Below, one piece after another: positions 13,868-18,649 of a DNA stretch of 18,649 nucleotides (the stretch's first letter is position 1; each line of letters starts with the position of its first letter). The DNA is taken from positions 1-18,649 of the forward strand of contig CAKOHV010000030.1 of the NCBI GenBank assembly GCA_934086145.1. The letters are read 5' to 3'. Under the pieces are notes generated by a model. That model was not told where the DNA came from and made no database searches. It saw only the letters and a program-made list of their open reading frames with translations. The DNA comes from an uncultured Bacilli bacterium. GTDB lineage: Bacteria > Bacillota_I > Bacilli_A > RF39 > UBA660. The position numbers and the translations under genes are program-made.

Positions 13868-14860
13868 TTATTTAGTAGCTTGAACAGCAGTAATAGCAAC
13901 AACACCTACTATATCTTCAGCACTACAACCTCTAGATAGGTCATTGATTGGTTTTCTTATACCTTGGGTGATTGGGCCATAAGCTTCGGCTTTAGCAAGA
14001 CGTTGAACTAATTTGTATCCGATGTTACCAGCATCTAAGTCTGGGAAAATTAAAACGTTAGCATGACCAGCGACTTTAGAACCCGGAGCCTTAGAAGCTG
14101 CAACACTTGGAACTATAGCAGCATCTAATTGAAGTTCTCCATCAATGTTATATTCAGGATATTTTTCTTGAGCAATTTTAACGGCTTCAACAACTTTATC
14201 AACATCAGCATGCTTAGCACTACCTTTTGTAGAATGTGATAGTAAAGCCGTAACTGGTTCAGCTTGAGTTAATAATTTAAATGATTCTGAGGAAGAAGCA
14301 GCAATGGCAGCCAATTTTTCAGGATCAGGATTTTGTTCAAGACCAGAATCACCAAAGATAAAGGTTCCATTGTAACCATACTCACAATCAGGAACAACCA
14401 TTAGGAAGAAAGCTGAAACCAATTTTGTTCCAGGAGCTGTTTTAATTATTTGAAGAGCTGGACGTAAGGTATTAGCTGTTGAATGACAAGCACCAGAAAC
14501 AGCACCATCAGCTTTATTATCTTGGACAAGCATACAAGCATAATACATATAATCAGTTAATAAAAGATGACGAGCTTCTTCTTTAGTTAAGCCCTTCTCT
14601 TTTCTTAATTCATATAATTTATTAGCTAAGTCTTCCGTTAATTCAGAAGTAGCTGGATTAATTATAGTAGCTCCTTCTAAATTTAAGCCTTCACCATTTT
14701 GAGCGATTTCTTTTTCATCACCTATTAAAATAATATTAGCAATTTTTTCTTTTAAAATCATTTCAGTGGCTTCTAGAGTACGACGATCCATTGTTTCAGG
14801 TAAAACAATAGTTTTAATGTCTTTTTTGGCACGACTGATAATTTGTTCTATAAATTTCAT
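13868..14860 (-). CDS. pta: Phosphate acetyltransferase
   Basis: Pta converts acetyl-CoA and phosphate to acetyl phosphate and CoA, which acetate kinase uses to make ATP. The 330-residue length is that of the short, catalytic-domain-only form of Firmicutes. Family blocks are present in order: IKTIVLPETMDRRTLEA near the start, GLTKEEARHLLLTDYMYYAC, VQDNKADGAVSGACHSTANT, FIFGDSGLEQNPDPEKLAAI, ALLSHSTKGSA, DGELQLDAAIVPSVAASKAP and the final NVLIFPDLDAGNIGYKLVQR. All look intact. AAGAAGG precedes the ATG by 6 bases and a promoter is visible upstream. No ackA is adjacent, which is common. It suggests a fermentative metabolism that makes acetate. Confidence 0.97.
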   Translation of the reverse strand: MKFIEQIISRAKKDIKTIVLPETMDRRTLEATEMILKEKIANIILIGDEKEIAQNGEGLNLEGATIINPATSELTEDLANKLYELRKEKGLTKEEARHLLLTDYMYYACMLVQDNKADGAVSGACHSTANTLRPALQIIKTAPGTKLVSAFFLMVVPDCEYGYNGTFIFGDSGLEQNPDPEKLAAIAASSSESFKLLTQAEPVTALLSHSTKGSAKHADVDKVVEAVKIAQEKYPEYNIDGELQLDAAIVPSVAASKAPGSKVAGHANVLIFPDLDAGNIGYKLVQRLAKAEAYGPITQGIRKPINDLSRGCSAEDIVGVVAITAVQATK

Positions 14861-14881
14861 AAATAACCTTCTTTCATATTG

Positions 14882-14909
14882 ATTATACTATTATAATTTT
14901 AATCAGCAA
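14882..14909 (-). promoter_or_regulatory. Promoter of pta
   Basis: The minus strand carries TTGCTG (14904-14909), a 16-base spacer and TATAAT (14882-14887). Confidence 0.65.
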
Positions 14910-14915
14910 AGATAA

Positions 14916-14949
14916 AATATTAAAATTGACATATTATGACTTTAATATT
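14916..14949 (-). terminator. Weak AT-only hairpin after the ADP-ribosylglycohydrolase-fold gene
   Basis: AATATTAAA (14916-14924) pairs with TTTAATATT (14941-14949) across the stop codon. The minus strand then reads TTATC. The stem has no G-C pairs and the T-tract is short, so termination here would be poor and read-through into pta is possible. Confidence 0.3.
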
Positions 14950-15857
14950 TTTTCATATTCTTCAATGATTTGTTCTAAATAATTAAAAAGTTTTAATTTG
15001 TCAAGCCATCTGGCAGGAACTTCATCGGCTTCGTATATATAGCCGGCTATCGAACCGGTAATAGCGCCAATTGAAGCAGTATCTCCACCTAAGTTTATAG
15101 CCCCCACTAAAGCCTCTGAAAAGCTATCGGTATTTAAGATAAGCCATAAAGATGATTCTAATGTATCAACAATATAATCAGATGTACTAATTTCTTTTAA
15201 AGATAACTTGGCAACATCCATAGTTAGAATTCGTTCATAAAAGCTTATTGCTTCTTCCGTAAAAAAAGTTAAATCAAGTTTTTGAAGTGTATGGTAAGCT
15301 TCGTCTTTATTTTGACCTTGTAAAAGGAAGATTAGATATCGAACATAAAGATAGCAACCTAAAATAACGATTTCATTATTATTGGTCAGCGAAGAAAATT
15401 CTTTAACACAAGAATATATTTGTTCATCAGTATAATGGTTATAATAGACATAAAAAGCAATAGGAAGAATTCTTTTTAATGAGCTATTTTCTGTACTATT
15501 TTTATCAACATCATTACTTTTCTTGAGTTTTTGATATTCACGAAAAACTTTTTTGACATTTGAATTAAGTCCAAATGGCCTTTCACAAGCTAAATATTTG
15601 TGACTTTTAAAATAACTGATATAATTTTTCATCATATTAGCATAATTGAGTTCCCTTTTGTTAATAATAGAATCCATGGTAGCAAGGGTTAAGGAGGTAT
15701 TGGCTGACCAAGTTCCACCCTTAACATTGTGACGTCCATAACTTAGCATATCAAGAACAGGATTTTTTATTAAATTTTCGCGTGGTTCAAATTCAAGAGG
15801 GACCCCTAAAGCATCACCAATTATGAAACCAATAAAACTATTTTCTATTTTTGTCAT
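14934..15857 (-). CDS. ADP-ribosylglycohydrolase-fold protein, metal site degenerate
   Basis: The 307-residue protein follows the DraG/ARH family, which removes ADP-ribose from proteins using two divalent metal ions. The N-terminal SFIGFIIGDALGVPLEFEPR and C-terminal INLGGDTASIGAITGSIAGYIY and VPARWLDKL blocks are unmistakable. The first metal motif, normally TDDT, reads SANT (51-54). The second, normally GGDTDT, reads GGDTAS (257-262), so only its first Asp remains. The usual T-H of the middle motif is SSLTNNN (155-161). Hydrolysis by the known mechanism is therefore unlikely. It may bind ADP-ribose or a relative without cleaving it, or have a new activity; this is inference. The ribosome site is GGTGAT and an extended -10 lies upstream. 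No DraT or other ADP-ribosyltransferase is in the window. Confidence 0.88.
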   Translation of the reverse strand: MTKIENSFIGFIIGDALGVPLEFEPRENLIKNPVLDMLSYGRHNVKGGTWSANTSLTLATMDSIINKRELNYANMMKNYISYFKSHKYLACERPFGLNSNVKKVFREYQKLKKSNDVDKNSTENSSLKRILPIAFYVYYNHYTDEQIYSCVKEFSSLTNNNEIVILGCYLYVRYLIFLLQGQNKDEAYHTLQKLDLTFFTEEAISFYERILTMDVAKLSLKEISTSDYIVDTLESSLWLILNTDSFSEALVGAINLGGDTASIGAITGSIAGYIYEADEVPARWLDKLKLFNYLEQIIEEYEKILKS

Positions 15858-15880
15858 ACTATCACCATTCTGCTCTTTAT

Positions 15881-15889
15881 ATTATACCA
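15881..15889 (-). promoter_or_regulatory. Extended -10 of the ADP-ribosylglycohydrolase-fold gene
   Basis: The minus strand reads TGGTATAAT, a consensus extended -10. The matching -35 position is poor and overlaps the -35 of the divergent promoter at 15903-15908. Confidence 0.6.
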
Positions 15890-15902
15890 TATTCTTATTT
15901 GT

Positions 15903-15931
15903 TTGCTTTTAAATAATGACAATGTTACAAT
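15903..15931 (+). promoter_or_regulatory. Promoter of the 15955 lipoprotein gene
   Basis: TTGCTT (15903-15908), a 17-base spacer and TACAAT (15926-15931), with TG one base before the -10. Confidence 0.7.
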
Positions 15932-15954
15932 GAATCGTAAGAGGTCGAGATTTT

Positions 15955-16389
15955 ATGAAAAGGTCGATAATATTTTTTATGTTAGGAGAACTTCTCCTTT
16001 TATGTAGTGGTTGTGAAAAAAAAGAGTTAGAATGTGTAAAAGTTGAAGAAAGCAGTAAAGTTAAGATAACTCAAACCATCAAAGTAACTTTTTCCAAAGA
16101 AAAGATTAATGTTTATAAGAATCATTTAATATTCGATATAACAGATGATAAAGGTAATTATAAAGACTTGTTATATACAGAGTTAGAGAAAAATTTTAAG
16201 GAATATACTAATAAAAATGGTATCAATTATATTATTAAGAAAGAAAATAAACAGATTATGATTAATATAGAAGCTGAAATTGCTAAGCTTACAACTGATG
16301 AAAAAGAAGTTTTAGGTTTTGAGGATGAGAATGGCAATTATAAGGAAACACGCAAAGCTTTAGAAGAAAATAATTATTCTTGCAAATAA
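15955..16389 (+). CDS. Small secreted lipoprotein candidate of unknown function
   Basis: The 144-residue product begins MKRSIIFFMLGELLLLCSGC, a short signal peptide ending in a possible lipidation Cys at residue 20. The lipobox is unusual: Cys instead of Leu at -3 (CSGC), and a Glu inside the hydrophobic core. The mature part is Lys- and Glu-rich with beta-strand patterns (VKITQTIKVTFSKEKINVY, HLIFDITDD, KQIMINIEAEIAKL). It has one Cys near each end (ELECVKVE and the C-terminal NYSCK), which could form a disulfide outside the cell. I cannot name the family; it resembles in size and layout small Firmicutes lipoproteins that are annotated only as hypothetical. AGAGGT precedes the ATG by about 9 bases. 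The gene is a single unit, convergent with spoVS and sharing its terminator. Confidence 0.8.
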   Translation: MKRSIIFFMLGELLLLCSGCEKKELECVKVEESSKVKITQTIKVTFSKEKINVYKNHLIFDITDDKGNYKDLLYTELEKNFKEYTNKNGINYIIKKENKQIMINIEAEIAKLTTDEKEVLGFEDENGNYKETRKALEENNYSCK

Positions 16390-16432
16390 AAACGATATGT
16401 GATGAGAGATGTGGTCACAATATCGTTTTTTT
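16390..16432. terminator. Bidirectional terminator between the lipoprotein gene and spoVS
   Basis: AAACGATAT (16390-16398) pairs with ATATCGTTT (16420-16428), and GTGA/TCAC extends the stem past a one-base bulge. A T run follows on the plus strand. It lies directly after both convergent stops. Confidence 0.85.
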
Positions 16433-16433
16433 G

Positions 16434-16694
16434 TTATTTAGCTTCGACAATAAGTTTTATGGCGGTTTTTTCTAAGCCGTCTATTTCAATATCAGTAAAA
16501 GCCGGAATGCAGACTAAATTGACACCACTAGGAGCAACAAATCCACGAGCAATACAAACAGCTTTAATAGCTTGATTTAGAGAACCAGCGCCAATTGTTT
16601 GAATTTCAACGCTCCCCTTTTCTCTAAATATATTAGCTATTGCTCCCGCAACTTTACTTGAATTTGATTTACTAGATACTTTAAGTATTTCCAT
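16434..16694 (-). CDS. spoVS: Stage V sporulation protein S
   Basis: The 86-residue product is the exact length of B. subtilis SpoVS and nearly identical to it in its core: MEILKVSSKSNSSKVAGAIA, then VEIQTIGAGSLNQAIKAV, CIARGFVAPSGVNLVCIPAF and TDIEIDGLEKTAIKLIVE. SpoVS is a small Alba-like-fold protein needed for late stages of sporulation (coat assembly and septation in Bacillus); its biochemical role is not settled. GAGG lies about 11 bases before the ATG, and a 9-bp inverted repeat sits just upstream of it. Together with cotE this supports endospore formation, although SpoVS relatives also occur in some non-sporulating bacteria. The gene is a single unit with a shared terminator. Confidence 0.97.
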   Translation of the reverse strand: MEILKVSSKSNSSKVAGAIANIFREKGSVEIQTIGAGSLNQAIKAVCIARGFVAPSGVNLVCIPAFTDIEIDGLEKTAIKLIVEAK

Positions 16695-16710
16695 AATTAT
16701 TATTTCCTCG

Positions 16711-16734
16711 CTTTCATATTTAAGTATATGAAAG
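16711..16734. repeat. Perfect 9-bp inverted repeat upstream of spoVS
   Basis: CTTTCATAT (16711-16719) and ATATGAAAG (16726-16734) flank a 6-base centre, 2 bases upstream of the spoVS ribosome site. There is no T-tract, so a repressor site or a 5' message hairpin is more likely than a terminator. Confidence 0.6.
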
Positions 16735-16768
16735 GATAGAAAGACTAGAACTAATTATTTTAATGGTT

Positions 16769-16793
16769 AAAAAAAGATGATTGACATCATCTT
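16769..16793 (-). terminator. Terminator of the NifU-like/GGGtGRT operon
   Basis: AAGATGAT (16774-16781) and ATCATCTT (16786-16793) form a perfect 8-bp stem with a 4-base loop. The minus strand continues in seven T. The stem overlaps the TAA stop at 16792. Confidence 0.85.
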
Positions 16794-17790
16794 ATTTACA
16801 AGCTTCTTCAACAGCAACAGCAATTGAAACGGTAGCACCAACCATTGGGTTATTACCCATACCGATTAGACCCATCATTTCAACGTGAGCAGGTACTGAT
16901 GATGAACCAGCGAATTGAGCATCACTATGCATTCTTCCCATAGTATCAGTCATACCATATGATGCAGGTCCAGCAGCCATGTTATCTGGATGTAGTGTAC
17001 GGCCTGTTCCGCCGCCAGAAGCTACTGAGAAGTATTTTTTACCCATTTCAATGCATTCTTTTTTGTAAGTTCCAGCTACTGGGTGTTGGAAACGAGTTGG
17101 GTTTGTTGAATTTCCTGTGATTGAAACGTCAACACCTTCTAAATGCATGATAGCAACACCTTCACGAACATCGTTAGCACCATAACATCTTACTTTGCTT
17201 CTTTCACCATCTGAATATTTTATTTCTTCAATAACATTTACTTTACCTGTAAAGAAATCAAAATCTGTTTTTACATAAGTAAAGCCATTGATACGAGAAA
17301 TAATTTGAGCAGCATCTTTTCCTAAACCATTTAAGATTACTTTTAATGGTTCTTTTCTAACTTTATTAGCATTTTTAGCAATACCAATTGCTCCTTCAGC
17401 AGCAGCAAATGATTCATGTCCTGCTAAAAAAGCAAAGCATTTTGTTTCTTCTTTTAAAAGCATAGATGCTAAATTACCATGTCCTAATCCTACTTTACGG
17501 TCATCAGCTACAGAACCTGGAATACAAAAAGCTTGTAATCCTTCACCAATTGCTTCAGCAGCTTGATAAGCTTTTGTACGATTAGATTTGATAGCAATTG
17601 CTGCTCCTAAAGTATAAGCCCAACAAGCATTTTCAAAACAAATAGGTTGAACTCCTTTAACTATCTCGTAAGGGTCAAATCCCTTTTCTTTACATATATT
17701 TCTTGCGTCTTCAAAATCTTTTATACCATATTTTTCCATTACTGGTTTAATTTGGTCTATTCTTCTTTCATAACTTTCAAATAAAGCCAT
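16792..17790 (-). CDS. GGGtGRT-family protein, function unknown
   Basis: This 332-residue protein carries the signature that names its family, SGGGTGRTLHPDNMAAG, with GGGTGRT at about 259-265. Other strongly patterned blocks are GVQPICFENACWAYTLGAAI (two Cys), GSVADDRKVGLGHGNLASML, FLAGHESFAAAEGAIGIAKN, GNSTNPTRFQHPVAGTYKKE and the Gly/Met-rich end MMGLIGMGNNPMVGATVSIA. The family is widespread in anaerobic Firmicutes, found beside a NifU-like scaffold as here; its reaction has not been established to my knowledge. Several Cys in the N-terminal half and the partner suggest an Fe-S link, but no known Cys cluster motif is evident. AAGGAG is 7 bases before the ATG at 17790; the in-frame ATG at 17796 is too close to it. 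It is the second gene of the operon, with 20 bases between the genes. Visibly less AT-rich than its neighbours, it may be highly expressed. Confidence 0.9.
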   Translation of the reverse strand: MALFESYERRIDQIKPVMEKYGIKDFEDARNICKEKGFDPYEIVKGVQPICFENACWAYTLGAAIAIKSNRTKAYQAAEAIGEGLQAFCIPGSVADDRKVGLGHGNLASMLLKEETKCFAFLAGHESFAAAEGAIGIAKNANKVRKEPLKVILNGLGKDAAQIISRINGFTYVKTDFDFFTGKVNVIEEIKYSDGERSKVRCYGANDVREGVAIMHLEGVDVSITGNSTNPTRFQHPVAGTYKKECIEMGKKYFSVASGGGTGRTLHPDNMAAGPASYGMTDTMGRMHSDAQFAGSSSVPAHVEMMGLIGMGNNPMVGATVSIAVAVEEACK

Positions 17791-17810
17791 TTTCATTCTC
17801 CTTCCATTAA

Positions 17811-18503
17811 TTATTCTGCACGTGGATCAATTTTCTTTACAGCTTCGTCAAAGCGTCCATAAGTTCCACTAGCCTTTTCGATAGCTTCCATTGGATCAAT
17901 TCCAGCTTTAATGTTTTCCATCATTTTACCAAGGTTAACATATTTATAACCAATTATTGTATCGTCTTTATCTAAACCGATTTCAACGATATAGCCTTCA
18001 GCTAATTCTAAATATCTTGGTCCTTTAACTCTTGTACTATAAATTGTACCAACTTGACTACGAGTTCCTTTTCCTAAATCTTCAAGGCCAGCGCCAATAG
18101 CTAAACCACCTTCACTGAAAGCAGATTGACTACGACCATAAACAATTTGTAAGAACAATTCTCTCATTGCGGTATTAATTGCATCACATACTAAGTCAGT
18201 ATTTAATGCTTCTAGAATTGTTTTTCCAACTAAGATTTCCCCTGCCATTGCTGCACTGTGAGTCATTCCTGAACAACCAACAGTTTCAACTAAAGCTTCT
18301 TCAATTATTCCTTCTTTAATGTTTAATGTAAGTTTGCAAGCACCTTGTTGTGGAGCACACCAACCAATACCATGAGTTAAGCCAGAAATATCTTTTATTT
18401 CTTTAGCTTTAATCCATTTTCCTTCTTCAGGAATCGGTGCTGGTCCGTGATCGACACCTTTGGCAACTTTACACATATTTTCTACTTCTTTTGTATATAT
18501 CAT
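17811..18503 (-). CDS. NifU-like Fe-S scaffold protein paired with GGGtGRT
   Basis: The 230-residue product has a NifU/IscU N-terminal-type domain at about 45-125. GACKLTLNIKEGIIEEALVE and VGCSGMTHSAAMAGEILVGK follow the scaffold pattern of a strand pair, a conserved Cys (C77) and a helix. Cys residues at 49, 56, 77 and 106 could form the cluster site; the spacing differs from classic IscU, where the first Cys is followed by Gly-Asp. A second part (about 140-230: GTRSQVGTIYSTRVKGPRYL, IVEIGLDKDDTIIGYKYVN, NIKAGIDPMEAIEKASGTYG) has no counterpart in IscU. It is probably an interaction domain for the GGGtGRT protein encoded next. TAGGAGGG gives an excellent ribosome site 6 bases from the ATG. 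A scaffold or carrier role is inferred from the domain; the target is unknown. Confidence 0.88.
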   Translation of the reverse strand: MIYTKEVENMCKVAKGVDHGPAPIPEEGKWIKAKEIKDISGLTHGIGWCAPQQGACKLTLNIKEGIIEEALVETVGCSGMTHSAAMAGEILVGKTILEALNTDLVCDAINTAMRELFLQIVYGRSQSAFSEGGLAIGAGLEDLGKGTRSQVGTIYSTRVKGPRYLELAEGYIVEIGLDKDDTIIGYKYVNLGKMMENIKAGIDPMEAIEKASGTYGRFDEAVKKIDPRAE

Positions 18504-18518
18504 TTTTACCCTCCTATA

Positions 18519-18541
18519 CGTCTTTTATTATAACAAAGACG
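18519..18541 (-). promoter_or_regulatory. -10 box inside an inverted repeat, NifU-like/GGGtGRT operon
   Basis: CGTCTTT (18519-18525) and AAAGACG (18535-18541) form a perfect 7-bp inverted repeat whose 9-base centre contains the minus-strand TATAAT (18527-18532). A protein bound here would block the -10. No good -35 is seen at 16-18 bases. The ribosome site starts four bases past the repeat. Confidence 0.6.
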
Positions 18542-18604
18542 ATGCAAAAAAGGAATAAAATTAATATTTTTTTATGGCAATCGCATAAAAAAAATCAATA
18601 AGTT

Positions 18605-18632
18605 TTGATAAAGACTAAAAATCATATATAAT
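18605..18632 (+). promoter_or_regulatory. Plus-strand promoter for a gene beyond the right edge
   Basis: TTGATA (18605-18610), a 16-base spacer and TATAAT (18627-18632). The predicted start is about 18639, leaving only the first bases of the message in the window. Confidence 0.6.
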
Positions 18633-18649
18633 TATATTAATGGTTAGAG

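Noticed and set aside
125..18503. Use of genetic code 4 (TGA as Trp), as in Mollicutes
   Set aside because: All genes read full length with the standard code, starts are fixed by ribosome sites, and conserved Trp residues checked in CotE and SufB are TGG.
1..18649. CRISPR array, tRNA, rRNA or insertion sequence
   Set aside because: No regularly spaced direct repeats, no cloverleaf or rRNA-like GC-richer blocks, and no transposase or paired terminal repeats were seen.

Overview
The window is AT-rich (roughly 30% GC by eye), has strong Shine-Dalgarno sites and compact hairpin-plus-T terminators, and uses the standard genetic code. It encodes the spore proteins CotE and SpoVS, an SsbB-type SSB, an RNase J2-like protein and SufB. 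This points to an endospore-forming member of the Bacilli, probably an uncultured low-GC lineage near the Mollicutes/Erysipelotrichia/RF39 part of the class; the exact lineage is inference. Seventeen protein genes are called, 14 on the minus and 3 on the plus strand. No rRNA, tRNA, CRISPR array, insertion sequence or phage gene was seen, and no gene-free stretch exceeds about 220 bp.

Layout. 1-2830: cotE with a sigma-E-like promoter, a small membrane-anchored protein, and a shortened RelA/SpoT homologue. 2880-6740: a secreted cohesin-like/cadherin-like surface protein and a HerA-type ATPase. 6890-9440: an RNase J2-like protein and a polysaccharide-deacetylase-fold protein. 9460-10580: a plus-strand gene of unknown function. 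10580-12410: an SsbB-like SSB and a solitary sufB. 12430-13870: a plus-strand tail-anchored protein of unknown function. 13830-15890: phosphate acetyltransferase (pta) and an ADP-ribosylglycohydrolase-fold protein. 15900-16700: a small lipoprotein candidate (plus) and spoVS. 16770-18550: a two-gene operon of a NifU-like scaffold and a GGGtGRT-family protein. A plus-strand promoter at the right edge points at a gene beyond the window.

How the genes fit together. Most are single-gene units with their own promoter and terminator; only the NifU-like/GGGtGRT pair is a clear operon. Two themes stand out. First, iron-sulfur biology: an isolated sufB, and a NifU-like protein paired with the uncharacterised GGGtGRT protein. 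Second, four proteins have a recognisable enzyme fold but altered catalytic residues: the RSH synthetase domain, the RNase J, the deacetylase fold and the ADP-ribosylglycohydrolase fold. The best candidates for undescribed biology are the NifU-like/GGGtGRT operon with a palindrome over its -10 box, the ADP-ribosylglycohydrolase and RSH pseudo-active sites, and the sufB/tail-anchored-protein divergent promoter with overlapping -35 boxes.
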